Assembly (NCBI RefSeq): GCF_029360765.1
Contig: NZ_JARKNA010000015.1
Span: 62,001-126,000, forward strand
Source: Terrimonas pollutisoli
Lineage (GTDB): Bacteria > Bacteroidota > Bacteroidia > Chitinophagales > Chitinophagaceae
DNA length: 64,000 nt
Direction of reading: 5' to 3'
Shown: in pieces, positions 42,941 through 52,467 of the stretch
Numbering within the stretch: position 1 is the stretch's first letter
Layout: each line of letters begins with the position of its first letter
The notes under the pieces: generated by a model
What the model was told of the DNA's origin: nothing
Databases searched by the model: none
Seen by the model: the letters and a program-made list of their open reading frames with translations, nothing else
Translations under genes and position numbers: made by a program

Positions 42941-44020
42941 ATGTCCATTCATTTTCACTCTCTCCGTATAAAAGAAATCAGGAAAGAAACTCCCGAATGC
43001 GTGTCAGTGGTGTTTGATATTCCTGAACGGCTAAAAGAAAATTTTCGCTTTAAGCAAGGACAAAGCCTGACCATGAGAATAGGCGGTGGCAATGAAGAAG
43101 TAAGGCGAACTTACTCTATATGCAGCAGTCCTTTTGATAATGAACTAAGAGTAGCCATCAAAAAAGTATCGGGCGGCCAGTTCTCTACTTTTGCTAACGA
43201 CCGGTTGAAGGACGGTGATCTGCTGGAAGTAATGGAGCCTGTCGGAAAATTTTATACCGAGCTTGACCCACTCCATAAAAAAAAATATCTCGCTATTGCA
43301 GCCGGCAGTGGCATCACTCCTGTTCTTTCATTAATTAAAACAACATTGGCTGCAGAACCGCATAGTCATTTTACACTGGTATATGGCAATCGAAACAGGT
43401 CGTCTATTATTTTTTTTGAAGAACTGGAAAGCTTAAAAAATAAATACCTGCAGCGCTTCAATTTCATTAATATCCTGAGCCGCGAAAGGACAGATATTCC
43501 TCTCCATTATGGCCGCATAAATATGGATAAGCTGGTGGAGCTCGGAAAACTAGTTGATTACTCCCGCATGGATGAAGCATTTCTCTGCGGTCCCGAAGAA
43601 ATGATCTTTGCTGCCAAAGAGTTTTTGGAACAAAAAGGACTGGATAAAAAGAATATCCATTTTGAATTGTTTACGACACCCGGAGCGAAGAAGTCAGAAG
43701 TGAAAGGGGAAAAAAGGGAACTCCCTGCTGAGTCACCAAAGAGCAAAATAACCGTTAAGTTGGATGGCAGAGCATTTGATTTTGATTTGGGCTTTAGTGA
43801 CGAAGCCATCCTGGATGCAGCCTTAAAACAAGGGGCTGACCTTCCTTATGCCTGCAAAGGTGGTGTTTGCTGCACCTGCAAAGCCAAATTGGTAGAAGGC
43901 GAAGTGGAAATGGAAGTACACTGGGGATTGGAAGATGAAGAAATTAAAGAAGGTTATATACTTACCTGTCAGTCGCATCCCAAAACCGATAAAGTGGTGG
44001 TTGATTTTGATGAAAGATGA
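42941..44020 (+). CDS. paaE: Phenylacetyl-CoA epoxidase reductase subunit PaaE (PaaK)
   Basis: 359 residues from the ATG at 42941, 4 bp after the TetR stop. FAD domain with RRTYSICSSP (R-x-Y-S), NAD-binding domain AAGSGITPVLSLIKTTL and LVYGNRNRSSIIFFEEL, CGPEEMI, then a C-terminal plant-type [2Fe-2S] ferredoxin (CKGGVCCTCKAKL plus the last Cys in LTCQSHP). This order is diagnostic for PaaE, which passes electrons from NADPH to the PaaABCD di-iron oxygenase. No paaABCD genes follow: the next gene is on the other strand. It may serve another oxygenase elsewhere in the genome or be a remnant of a split operon. Confidence 0.9.
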   Translation: MSIHFHSLRIKEIRKETPECVSVVFDIPERLKENFRFKQGQSLTMRIGGGNEEVRRTYSICSSPFDNELRVAIKKVSGGQFSTFANDRLKDGDLLEVMEPVGKFYTELDPLHKKKYLAIAAGSGITPVLSLIKTTLAAEPHSHFTLVYGNRNRSSIIFFEELESLKNKYLQRFNFINILSRERTDIPLHYGRINMDKLVELGKLVDYSRMDEAFLCGPEEMIFAAKEFLEQKGLDKKNIHFELFTTPGAKKSEVKGEKRELPAESPKSKITVKLDGRAFDFDLGFSDEAILDAALKQGADLPYACKGGVCCTCKAKLVEGEVEMEVHWGLEDEEIKEGYILTCQSHPKTDKVVVDFDER

Positions 44021-44035
44021 TCAGAAGAGTCTGTG

Positions 44036-44410
44036 TTACCTTACAGTTTCAACAATATCCTGTCCGAATTGTATCAAGTAATCATTGTTGTCATAAACTG
44101 CAAATTCTCTCATGCCATATTCAAAGTTCTCAATCGGATAACAAATTTTTACTTTATCTTTTACCGTATTCCAAATTTCATCAACGTTGTCTGTGTTGAA
44201 ATAAAAAGACCCTGTAAAAGTGGATTTGTCAAATGGTATGTGGTCATTTGGTTTGCTAATCATCAGGTCTGCATTGTCAAGTTGCACCCTTGCCCAACCG
44301 TAATCAGGTTCGTTTGCTAAGCAGGTAAATCCAAGTATCTGCACGTAAAAGTCCACCGTTCTTTGCAGATCGGTAGTATAAATCATCGGTGTCAGCTTAT
44401 TAGTTTTCAT
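44036..44410 (-). CDS. VOC (glyoxalase/bleomycin-resistance-like) protein
   Basis: 124 residues from the ATG at 44410 (MKTNKLTPMIYTTDLQRTVD); upstream starts exist at 44416 and 44449. It has the two-module VOC fold: PMIYTTDLQRTVDFYVQILG, LANEPDYGWARVQLDNADLM, FYFNTDNVDEIWNTVKDKV and the final REFAVYDNNDYLIQFGQDI. Family members bind a metal and act as dioxygenases, glyoxalases, epimerases or antibiotic-binding proteins. This one resembles the small bleomycin-resistance-like type. The exact role is unknown. It lies downstream of the GH30 gene on the same strand (127 bp) and converges with paaE. Confidence 0.85.
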   Translation of the reverse strand: MKTNKLTPMIYTTDLQRTVDFYVQILGFTCLANEPDYGWARVQLDNADLMISKPNDHIPFDKSTFTGSFYFNTDNVDEIWNTVKDKVKICYPIENFEYGMREFAVYDNNDYLIQFGQDIVETVR

Positions 44411-44537
44411 AGTCATATTTATTTGTTGAACTGTTTTTGAATCTGCCAAGCGGTTGCATGTCCGAAATTTTTTCTAAAAGTCAGCACGGAACTGTGCCAC
44501 GAGATAAATCTATTTTCGTAAAACTTCTTTACTACGA

Positions 44538-45983
44538 CTACCAGACAAATGTTCCCACACTATTTGCCGGCAATACCGGTGATGTCCACTTGCCTTTGAA
44601 TTTGATGTTGAAAGTTGTTGCCGAACTACCATCATTTAATACGATCAAAACCTTTTTCTTCTCAGGTGTTTCGAAAGCTACGCTGTAAAGACTTCCATAA
44701 TTGTTGCTGGCTACTCTTACGGATCCGGCGGGCACAAATTTAGAAGCATGTGCAATAATATAGTAAGATACATTTCTTGAAACAGAACTGCTGATCGTCA
44801 AAGCACCTTTGCATTGTGTGCAACCACCGGGTGTGTGCGGACCAAAGTTAGGATCGTTGGCCAAATTCCACTCGAGTGCAATCCGGCTCCAGTTCCGCAT
44901 GGAACCGATAACGATATTTTTTATATGCCATTTCAAATCACCTTCAAACCCACCGGTTGACGATGTCCATTGTTCTGTGAAATAAACATTTTTATCCTGG
45001 TGTGCATTGCGAACCGTGGACAAGGCGCTGATATCGCCTGCATACAAATGAAAAGCCGAGCCATCTACAAAAGCTTTGGCAGCAGCATCATTTAATATCG
45101 TTAGCGGGTATTCCGGTTTATCGCAATTGTGATCATACACAATAATCTTTGTGGAAATATTGGCCGCTTGAAAAGCCGGTCCCAAACTGTTTTTTATAAA
45201 ATCTCTTTGTTGCTCTGCTGTCATCAATAAACTGGGATTATTACCCGGATGCAGTGGTTCATTTTGTGGTGTAATCGCATCAATGGTTATGCCCTCCGCT
45301 TTCATTTGTTGTACATATTTTACAAAGTATTGGGCATATACATCATAGTATTCTGCTTTTAAACTTCCCCCTATAGAACTACCATTATCTTTCATCCAAA
45401 CAGGCGGCGTCCAGGGACTTCCCAAAATTTTGATGCCTGGATTGATGGCTAGAATTTCCTTCAGCAAGGGAATTAGCCCTGTGCCTCCTGCACGATCCGG
45501 GTCGAGACTAAAGTTGGCCAAGCCAGGGTCCGTTTGCCCCACAGGCATATCATCATAAGTATAAACCGATGCACTCAGATCAGAAGCACCGATACTTATT
45601 CGAAGGTAGCTGATGCCAATTGAGTTCGCATCTTTTCCAAAAAGCTCCTGTAGTAAACTGGCTTTGGAATTTGCGGGCAGACTATAAATCAATGTCGCAC
45701 TCCCGCTGGTTAGTGTATAGCCAAATCCATCCACAGATTGGTATCGCAGGGTGGTATCAACTGTTATTTCGGGGTTTGAGTTAGCAACTGTATTAAAGGC
45801 CAAAACACCGGCCTGTTTTTGCAGGAGGATGCTTTGATCACCTTTTGTCAGCCAAAAATCAACTTCGTTTATACCTGCGGGTGGCGTTGGTGTTGTTCCG
45901 CCAGTGCTACCCTTGTCCTTCGAACAGCCTCCATATATACTTATCAAACCTATGATAGTAATTATAAATAATCGTAGTTGCAT
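44538..45983 (-). CDS. GH30 beta-glycosidase, lipoprotein
   Basis: 481 residues from the ATG at 45983 (MQLRLFIITIIGLISIYGGC, lipobox Cys20); the frame to 46010 adds nine residues. A low-complexity linker (SKDKGSTGGTTPTPPAG) is followed by the GH30 domain: YQSVDGFGYTLTSGSA, SYLRISIGASDLS, GSPWTPPVWMKDNGS, acid/base Glu242 in TPQNEPLH and nucleophile Glu337 in YFTEQWTSS, then the C-terminal beta domain ending PANSVGTFVW. The family holds glucosylceramidases, beta-1,6-glucanases and related retaining enzymes. The DGFG/NEP/TEQ pattern fits the GH30_1/GH30_3 side and a beta-glucan substrate. Last gene of PUL C; periplasmic or surface lipoprotein. Confidence 0.9.
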   Translation of the reverse strand: MQLRLFIITIIGLISIYGGCSKDKGSTGGTTPTPPAGINEVDFWLTKGDQSILLQKQAGVLAFNTVANSNPEITVDTTLRYQSVDGFGYTLTSGSATLIYSLPANSKASLLQELFGKDANSIGISYLRISIGASDLSASVYTYDDMPVGQTDPGLANFSLDPDRAGGTGLIPLLKEILAINPGIKILGSPWTPPVWMKDNGSSIGGSLKAEYYDVYAQYFVKYVQQMKAEGITIDAITPQNEPLHPGNNPSLLMTAEQQRDFIKNSLGPAFQAANISTKIIVYDHNCDKPEYPLTILNDAAAKAFVDGSAFHLYAGDISALSTVRNAHQDKNVYFTEQWTSSTGGFEGDLKWHIKNIVIGSMRNWSRIALEWNLANDPNFGPHTPGGCTQCKGALTISSSVSRNVSYYIIAHASKFVPAGSVRVASNNYGSLYSVAFETPEKKKVLIVLNDGSSATTFNIKFKGKWTSPVLPANSVGTFVW

Positions 45984-46051
45984 AGAAACGAATTTTTGGA
46001 GCATCGGCAAAATTTATATGTTAAGAGAATCACGTCGTTCTTATATCGGTA

Positions 46052-47554
46052 TTAATAGGTGTTTTTATATAAATTATCGAACCTCGTGCCGGCAGCTTTT
46101 TTTAAAGGAATTTGTAATCCGCCGGTTTGCTGCAGCCAGTTGAAGAGCTCAGTTCGCAAGGTTGTTCCAGTTTTTTGATAGCTGGTATCACGTATAAGAT
46201 TGTTTATTTCATAGGGATCAGCCTGCAGGTCGTATAATTCATTAATATCCCAAACACCATTGTAATAAATGTATTTGTAACGATCAGTGCGAATAGCAAA
46301 CATGGTTGGTGTTTGCGGAAAGGCCGCCTCCCAGTAATATTCATAAAATACCTTATCTCTTGACCACGGGCTATTTTTTCCTTTCAGTATATCGGCAAAA
46401 GAAAAACCTTGCATTTGACCAGGCTTGTTAATACCTCCCAGCTCTAAAAAGGTCGGCGCTAAATCAACATTCATGATGATCTGCTCCACCACTGAATTTG
46501 GTTTTATCGTACCTGGCGCCCAAACCAACAATGGCACCCGCATGGATTCTTCATAAGCATGCCGCTTGTCGATCAATCCATGCTCACCAAATGAAAATCC
46601 ATTGTCGCCCATGTAAACAACCATCGTATTGTTTTGCAGTCCCTGTGCAGTAACCCATTCGAGTACCTTTTGAACACTTTCATCTACGGCTTGCAGAGTT
46701 TCAAGATACCGGCGATAAAACTCATCAAACTGTATAAAACCATGATACATGTAATCGACCCCGTGCCAACTATAGCGTTGATTGCGTACCCATTTCGGGA
46801 TATCACGATAATTCACTTTTGTGTGCGGAGTTGTAACAATACCGTATGTTTTACTACTGTCGGTTGCTGTTAAATACATAGACGATGGACAAACCACAGG
46901 TATGTTAGCATATTTATTTGCGTGTCTTTTGGCCGGGTAAAACTCCGCATGCACTCCTTTATGTGACAGGTAAAGAAAGAATGGTTTGTTCTTATTTCGC
47001 CCATCCATCCATTGAATAGCATAATCAGTCAGCAGATCGGTCACATAACTTCCTTCCGGTTGTTTTACGCGTTTACCATTGATATTAAACGTTGGATTAT
47101 TGTAAACACCCCGCCCCTGGAAACTAAGCCAGTAATCAAATCCCGGTTGCGGCTGGTCATCCGTATTGCCCATATGCCATTTACCCATGAAAGCTGTTTG
47201 ATAACCCTTCTTCTGCATATAGGATGGAAAAAATACAAGATTGCGGGGCAAAACAGCTTCATTATCTACCACGGTATGCGTATGAGCATACTGACCCGTC
47301 AATATAGACGCACGGCTGGGTGAGCACAATGCCGTTGAAACGAAGGCATTTTTTATATGAGCACCTTCTTTGGCCATGCGATCCATGCCCGGAGTTTCTA
47401 ATCCCTTTATTTTATTCATGAATCCCATGGCATCATAACGGTGATCATCTGCAAGGATGAAGATGATGTTCATCGGCTTTTGTTTGGGCGCCTGTGCAAC
47501 TGCGGAATGATGAAACAAAATAAAAGCCAATAAAAAGTAGCTGACCTTATGCAT
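46052..47554 (-). CDS. Arylsulfatase-type sulfatase (S1 family)
   Basis: 500 residues, Sec signal peptide ending SAVAQ. Metal ligands Asp36/Asp37 sit in FILADDHRYD. The formylglycine site is CSPSR (Cys77 to Arg81) in STALCSPSRASILTGQYAH, so it needs the anaerobic or FGE maturase. Further motifs: GYQTAFMGKWHMG, DNGFSFGEHGLIDKR, PLLVWAPG and a C-terminal LYDLQADPYEINNLI. It removes sulfate esters from polysaccharides or glycosaminoglycan-like chains in the periplasm. The exact S1 subfamily cannot be fixed by eye. Located between GH30 and GH3 of PUL C, it suggests that the target glycan is, at least partly, sulfated. Confidence 0.92.
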   Translation of the reverse strand: MHKVSYFLLAFILFHHSAVAQAPKQKPMNIIFILADDHRYDAMGFMNKIKGLETPGMDRMAKEGAHIKNAFVSTALCSPSRASILTGQYAHTHTVVDNEAVLPRNLVFFPSYMQKKGYQTAFMGKWHMGNTDDQPQPGFDYWLSFQGRGVYNNPTFNINGKRVKQPEGSYVTDLLTDYAIQWMDGRNKNKPFFLYLSHKGVHAEFYPAKRHANKYANIPVVCPSSMYLTATDSSKTYGIVTTPHTKVNYRDIPKWVRNQRYSWHGVDYMYHGFIQFDEFYRRYLETLQAVDESVQKVLEWVTAQGLQNNTMVVYMGDNGFSFGEHGLIDKRHAYEESMRVPLLVWAPGTIKPNSVVEQIIMNVDLAPTFLELGGINKPGQMQGFSFADILKGKNSPWSRDKVFYEYYWEAAFPQTPTMFAIRTDRYKYIYYNGVWDINELYDLQADPYEINNLIRDTSYQKTGTTLRTELFNWLQQTGGLQIPLKKAAGTRFDNLYKNTY

Positions 47555-47582
47555 ACATATAATTTTGCCCTTTGTCCAACAC

Positions 47583-49868
47583 TTAGTTCAATTTAAAATC
47601 CGCTTCTTTTACGTCGCGGCTGTTACCGCCAATAAAGACTTTAAAATCTCCGGGCTCTGCTACATATTTCAGGTCGTAGTTATAAAACTTAAGATCGTCA
47701 ACCGAAATATCAAATGAAACCGTTTTGGCTTCCCCGGCTTTCAATTCAATTTTTTGAAACCCTTTTAACTCTTTCACTGGTCTCGTACTGCTGCCTACCA
47801 AATCACGGATATATAACTGCACTACTTCCTTTCCATCTTTGTTGCCAGTATTGGTGACAGTAACAGCGGCACTAATCTTTTTCCCTGCACTTAAGGAGGA
47901 ACTGCTCAGCTTTATGTCGCTGTAAGAAAAACTGGTATAGCTTAAGCCGTAACCAAATGGATAAAGCGGATCATTTGAAACGTCTAAATAGTTAGAGCGG
48001 AATTTTTGGAACCACTTTCCTTCCGGCAAGGGCCGTCCGGTATTTTTATGATTATAAAAAATGGGCACCTGTCCCACATTCTGCGGGAAAGTGGTACTCA
48101 ATTTCCCGGATGGATTTACATCACCAAACAATACATCAGCAATCGCATAACCGGCTTCTGATCCGCCGAACCAAACATTGAAAATAGCGGGCACATTCTC
48201 CTGTTCCCATTTCAGCGCCAGTGGACGGCCCGTGAACAACATTAATACCACCGGTTTGCCCGTTTTCAATAAAGCCTTTAGTAATTCCTTTTGAATGGCT
48301 GGTATTTCTATGTTAGTGCGGCTACTGGCTTCACCACTCATTTCCGCAGCTTCGCCCAATGCGGCAACAATCACATCAGCCTGGTTGGCTATAGCAACTG
48401 CTTCCTGTAGTATTTCGCTGGCTGGTCGACGATCTCTTTTCAAAGATTTACCAAACATGGTTCCTCTTTCTTCTATCAAACTATCTTCGTCCAGGTTAGA
48501 ACCTTTGGCATATAAAATTTTCGCATTGCTGCCGGCTACTTCCGTCAACCCCTTGATCACAGAAATGGATTTTGAAAAATTCGCTGCTACACTCCATGTT
48601 CCCGTCATATTCTCTGTTGCATCGGCCAATGGCCCTATCAATGCGACAGTGCCGCTTTTTTTCAATGGCAGGATATTGCCCTGGTTCTTTAATAATACAA
48701 AACTTTCAGCCGCTATCGCTCTTGCTTCTTTCCGGTGAGCATCGGTGAAAATTTCTGTCTTTGCACGGTTCTCATCGCAATAGCGGTAAGGATCATCAAA
48801 CAAACCCAGTTTATATTTTGCTTCCAAAATTCTCCGGCATGCTGCATCGATCTGTGCCATCGTTACCTTACCTTCTTTCAATGATTTTTGAGTGGTGGTT
48901 AAAATGCCTTCTCCCACCATGTCCATATCGATACCCGCCATCAATGCTCTTGCAGAAACGGTCTGCAGATCGCCGATGCCATGGTCAACCATTTCATTAA
49001 TGCCGGTATAATCCGTAACAACAAAACCTTTGAAGCCCCATTGCCTGCGAAGCACATCTGTCAGCAACCATTTATTCCCGGTTGCCGGCACACCATCTAT
49101 TTCATTAAACGATGCCATCACAGATCCTACTCCGGCATCTACTGCCGCTTTATAAGGAGGAAAGTACTCATTGAACATCCGCTGGCGGCTCATATCCGTT
49201 GTATTATAATCACGCCCAGCTTCAGCAGCGCCATATAGTGCATAGTGTTTTACGCAAGCCATGATTGTATTATTTTTGGAAAGATCGGTTCCCTGGTAAC
49301 CTCTGACCATTGCTTTCGCTATTTGCGAACCGAGATAAGCATCTTCACCACTGCCTTCAGAAATACGGCCCCATCGTGGATCACGGGAAATGTCAACCAT
49401 GGGAGAAAAAGTCCAGTTAATGCCATCCGCACTGGCTTCCCGGGCGGCAATCTGCGCACTGCGCTCTACTAATTTCATATCCCACACGCAGCTCATACCT
49501 AACGGTATCGGAAACACAGTTTCATAACCATGTATCACGTCCATACCAAACAACATGGGTATTTTCAACCGGCTTTTTTCAACCGCCAGCTTTTGTACTT
49601 CTTTGATTTTGGCCACCGATTTTATATTAAACAAACCACCCACTTTTCCCTGTTCAATTTTTTTGGCAATATCAGAACTGCTTGCCTGGCCAGTAGTGAT
49701 ATCACCAGCACCGGGTAAATTCAACTGACCGAGCTTTTCTTCCAGTGTCATTTTTTTCATCAGTCCGTCGATAAAGGCTTTCATCTTTGCATCCTGCGAA
49801 GACTGCGCTGATACATTCAATGAAATGATGACGAGCAGGCCAATGGTTAATTTGTATAGCAATTTCAT
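47583..49868 (-). CDS. bglX: GH3 beta-glucosidase, BglX-like
   Basis: 761 residues from the ATG at 49868 (signal peptide ending NVSAQ; an earlier ATG at 49886 overlaps the SGNH gene). N-terminal GH3 barrel with MDVIHGYETVFPIPL, RWGRISEGSGEDAYLG, the KHYALYGAAEAGRDYNT loop and the nucleophile Asp286 in GFVVTDYTGINEM. The acid/base Glu is in the segment EAAEMSGEASSRTNIEIP of the second domain. A C-terminal FnIII domain follows (AAVTVTNTGNKDGKEVVQLY). It removes terminal glucose from beta-glucooligosaccharides in the periplasm. Next to GH144-like enzymes it could finish sophorooligosaccharides, as in known beta-1,2-glucan systems; that link is inferred. Confidence 0.93.
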   Translation of the reverse strand: MKLLYKLTIGLLVIISLNVSAQSSQDAKMKAFIDGLMKKMTLEEKLGQLNLPGAGDITTGQASSSDIAKKIEQGKVGGLFNIKSVAKIKEVQKLAVEKSRLKIPMLFGMDVIHGYETVFPIPLGMSCVWDMKLVERSAQIAAREASADGINWTFSPMVDISRDPRWGRISEGSGEDAYLGSQIAKAMVRGYQGTDLSKNNTIMACVKHYALYGAAEAGRDYNTTDMSRQRMFNEYFPPYKAAVDAGVGSVMASFNEIDGVPATGNKWLLTDVLRRQWGFKGFVVTDYTGINEMVDHGIGDLQTVSARALMAGIDMDMVGEGILTTTQKSLKEGKVTMAQIDAACRRILEAKYKLGLFDDPYRYCDENRAKTEIFTDAHRKEARAIAAESFVLLKNQGNILPLKKSGTVALIGPLADATENMTGTWSVAANFSKSISVIKGLTEVAGSNAKILYAKGSNLDEDSLIEERGTMFGKSLKRDRRPASEILQEAVAIANQADVIVAALGEAAEMSGEASSRTNIEIPAIQKELLKALLKTGKPVVLMLFTGRPLALKWEQENVPAIFNVWFGGSEAGYAIADVLFGDVNPSGKLSTTFPQNVGQVPIFYNHKNTGRPLPEGKWFQKFRSNYLDVSNDPLYPFGYGLSYTSFSYSDIKLSSSSLSAGKKISAAVTVTNTGNKDGKEVVQLYIRDLVGSSTRPVKELKGFQKIELKAGEAKTVSFDISVDDLKFYNYDLKYVAEPGDFKVFIGGNSRDVKEADFKLN

Positions 49869-49882
49869 ACTGGTTGATTTTA

Positions 49883-50545
49883 TCAATTCAATAAATGTGG
49901 TTCGATGAGTTTTTGCCAGATAGCATATCCCCTGGCCGTCATGTGTAAATTGTCTTCCACAAAAAATTCCTGTTCTGGCTTTTTATCCTGACCAAGCATC
50001 GGGTTCCACACATTTACAAATACTGTATTTTTATTTTTCTTTAAAAATTTCCTGATGAGTTCATTGGCTCTTGTCATGCGATCCCGCATCTCCCAGCGGG
50101 ATGGACTTGGCTTAAACGAAACAAACAAAATGGGAACGTCCGGTAGCTTTGAACGGATCAGTTGAAAAAGAGTTTTAAATCTATCGAGTGCCATTTTTGC
50201 CGTCACCGTATCCGATGAAGCAATATCGTTTTCACCACAATAGATAACGATCTGTTTGGGCTGATATGGAAAGATGATATCATCCGCAAATCGTATTACA
50301 TCCACCAATGTTGACCCACCGAAGCCGCGGTTAATAATTGGATGTGATGGAAAATATTGCTGCACATCTGTCCAGCGGGTGAATGATGAACTTCCCACAA
50401 ACAGAATCGCATTTTTTGGCGGAAAAGAAAGGGAGTCCGTCTTTTTGAAAGCCTGGATATCATTCCAGAAAGCAGGCTTTTGATCCTGTGCGATTAAAGC
50501 CCCGGAACATAAAAACAGTAGCAATAAAGCTTTTATCTTTCGCAT
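49883..50545 (-). CDS. SGNH/GDSL-type esterase
   Basis: 220 residues, Sec signal peptide ending ALIAQ. SGNH blocks are complete: block I FVGSSSFTRW with Ser53, block II Gly in INRGFGGSTL, block III Asn in YCGENDIASSD, and block V Asp198/His201 in EDNLHMTARGY. The length and the FRP-like FKPSPSRW segment fit the periplasmic GDSL lipase/acetylesterase type found in glycan loci, which remove acetyl or other acyl groups. It is read into the GH3 gene with almost no gap (15 bp), inside PUL C. Substrate acylation is an inference. Confidence 0.9.
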   Translation of the reverse strand: MRKIKALLLLFLCSGALIAQDQKPAFWNDIQAFKKTDSLSFPPKNAILFVGSSSFTRWTDVQQYFPSHPIINRGFGGSTLVDVIRFADDIIFPYQPKQIVIYCGENDIASSDTVTAKMALDRFKTLFQLIRSKLPDVPILFVSFKPSPSRWEMRDRMTRANELIRKFLKKNKNTVFVNVWNPMLGQDKKPEQEFFVEDNLHMTARGYAIWQKLIEPHLLN

Positions 50546-50571
50546 TCTTCAAAAATTTGTCTGCTTCAAAC

Positions 50572-52449
50572 TTATTTAACTTCTATCGTCTTTGTTCTTT
50601 CAGATACGCCGTTTTCATTCACCGCTTCAATACTGTAGTAATAGGTTTTTTGCGAATCCATCGCTTTCATCCAGTATTCATTGTTGGCATGTATCATGAT
50701 GCTGTTATACAATTTGTTCGGGTGAGTGCCGTAATAAATATTATAGGCGAATGCATTGTCAACCGGTTTCCATTTGATGAAAGCGCTGCGCTTATCTTTT
50801 TCTGTTCTCAGCACGATAAATCCCTGCACAGGGTCCGGCTTTTCGCCGTTTCCATTACCAAAAACCCTAAATCCGCTAATAGCAAATTTGCCGGCCGGCA
50901 TATGAATATTCTCCAACCTGATAAATTTTGCCTGTACTGGCTTATCCAGTTCTACATATTCATGCGGCACATCTGTTTTGTTATTGCTTTTATCAACCAG
51001 CATCTTCCATTTCTTACCATCGATTGAATAAGACAGTTTGTATTGATGAAATGTACCAATCGTCTTTCCTAAAAAAATTGTGTCCATTTCTTTAGGAAAG
51101 GCTACATCCTGGTCGGCATAGTTGATTTGGATCGCATTGACGGTAGAAACATTCCCCAGGTCTGTTTGAATCCACTCGCCTTTATTTCCTGACACTGCAC
51201 TCCAGTAAGTTTTTGCAAGTTCATCTCCCGCATGATTGGCAACATATCCTCCCAGCGTGGACGAAACCTGTACAGGCTTATTATAATTAAGCAGCATCCA
51301 TCCGGTAAAAGCCCCATCCGGCCTCCCCGAAGGGGAAGAGACCATCGCACTAACCCCGCTTTTCGGAGAGTTTTTATTATTGGCAGCATCTTGTATAAGC
51401 GAGGGCTGTGAGTTAGCTGTTCCTTCCCCTTTGGGGGGAAGGTTAGGATGGGGGCCGTAATGCGGGTAATCGCCAAAGGTTGTATTACAATACATCACAT
51501 CATCTTTATCAAAACCCGCGGGCCATATTCCAAGTCGCCTTTCAAAAGTATTCTTCACGGAGATTACGGTAGTAGAAATATGCCAATACTTTTTGTAATT
51601 ATCCTGGAAAGTGGCTCCGTGTCCTGCCCCCCTTACAAAGCCTCCCAGTTTAAAACTTAGAGGGTCAGATTGGGCTTCAAAAGGGCCAAGAGGACCACTA
51701 CCCACCAGCAATCCGTCTGCATAACCGCTAAACTCCGTACCAGGTGCACCGTATTGCAAATAATACTTGTCCTTATATTTTGTCATATGCGATCCTTCAA
51801 TAAACGGATCGAGAAAAGTATTGTCCATGTATTCGCCGAAACGCTGCCAGCCATATCGCCAATGCTCGAGCAGGTACATTTCTTTGCGGGTACCGATTGG
51901 CTGAAATGTTTTCCGATTCAGCTCAATACCATACATGGGATATTTATTACTACTTCCATTATACATATAAAGCCTTCCGTCATCGTCGGTAAAAAAAGAA
52001 GGATCCCAACCACCTATTTCAAAGGAATCAACCAGTGGTTTCCATTCATTGGCTTTGGGATTGGTGCTCATCCACAAGGTAAACTTGCTTGTATAAGTAG
52101 AACCAAATACCAGCATGGTGTCACCTATTATACCTACTGCAGGTGCACAGAGTTCATCATAAGTGCCGGTATTCCATGGACGAAGAAATTTTTTTGAAAT
52201 AAAATTCCAGTTCAGCATATCATTACTCCACCAGTAGCCCCATTGATTGGTAGAGAATAAATAATAGTCGCCTTTATAGTTGACTATGACAGGATCTGCC
52301 GTAGCCCGATGTCGTCCCCATTCACTGAAGTTGGGAATCGGAGTATAACCATAATCAATATTGATGGGGTTGCAATATGTTTTTTGTTGCGCCAACACAA
52401 CAACACTGTTTATCAAAATGCACCCTGCTAAAATTGTTTGTTTTATCAT
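50572..52449 (-). CDS. GH43-family glycosidase with discoidin and FnIII domains, interrupted linker
   Basis: 625 residues, Sec signal peptide (VVLAQ). The five-bladed GH43 domain (about 24-330) has the three acids Asp52 (ATADPVIV), Asp149 (GGWDPSFF) and Glu219 (PFIEGSHM). A discoidin/F5-8C domain (about 388-530: YWSAVSGNKGEWIQTDLG, GFRVFGNG) and an FnIII domain (about 540-625) follow. Between GH43 and discoidin, residues about 333-380 are an insertion of HPNLPPKGEG- and SSPSGRPDG-type sequence encoded by an inverted pair of repeats. Likely an exo-acting arabinofuranosidase, xylosidase or galactosidase-type enzyme in the periplasm; specificity not predictable. The insert lies in a linker, so activity could survive. 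Confidence 0.88.
   Translation of the reverse strand: MIKQTILAGCILINSVVVLAQQKTYCNPINIDYGYTPIPNFSEWGRHRATADPVIVNYKGDYYLFSTNQWGYWWSNDMLNWNFISKKFLRPWNTGTYDELCAPAVGIIGDTMLVFGSTYTSKFTLWMSTNPKANEWKPLVDSFEIGGWDPSFFTDDDGRLYMYNGSSNKYPMYGIELNRKTFQPIGTRKEMYLLEHWRYGWQRFGEYMDNTFLDPFIEGSHMTKYKDKYYLQYGAPGTEFSGYADGLLVGSGPLGPFEAQSDPLSFKLGGFVRGAGHGATFQDNYKKYWHISTTVISVKNTFERRLGIWPAGFDKDDVMYCNTTFGDYPHYGPHPNLPPKGEGTANSQPSLIQDAANNKNSPKSGVSAMVSSPSGRPDGAFTGWMLLNYNKPVQVSSTLGGYVANHAGDELAKTYWSAVSGNKGEWIQTDLGNVSTVNAIQINYADQDVAFPKEMDTIFLGKTIGTFHQYKLSYSIDGKKWKMLVDKSNNKTDVPHEYVELDKPVQAKFIRLENIHMPAGKFAISGFRVFGNGNGEKPDPVQGFIVLRTEKDKRSAFIKWKPVDNAFAYNIYYGTHPNKLYNSIMIHANNEYWMKAMDSQKTYYYSIEAVNENGVSERTKTIEVK
51310..51455. repeat. 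Palindromic element, copies 3 and 4, inserted in frame in the GH43 gene
   Basis: Two inverted copies about 45 bp apart: CATCCGGCCTCCCCGAAGGG... at 51317-51365 and ...CCCCTTTGGGGGGAAGG, ending GGATGGGGCC, at about 51398-51455. Together they form GGCCCCATCC...GGATGGGGC-type terminal inverted repeats. Each half has its own small stem (TCCCC-GAA-GGGGA; CCTTCCCC...GGGGAAGG). The total length keeps the reading frame. Confidence 0.7.
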
Positions 52450-52467
52450 TCCCGTAAATTGAATCAG

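Noticed and set aside
51670..52197. 175-codon open frame antisense to the GH43 gene
   Set aside because: Overlaps the GH43 catalytic blades; composition is that of a reverse-complement shadow.
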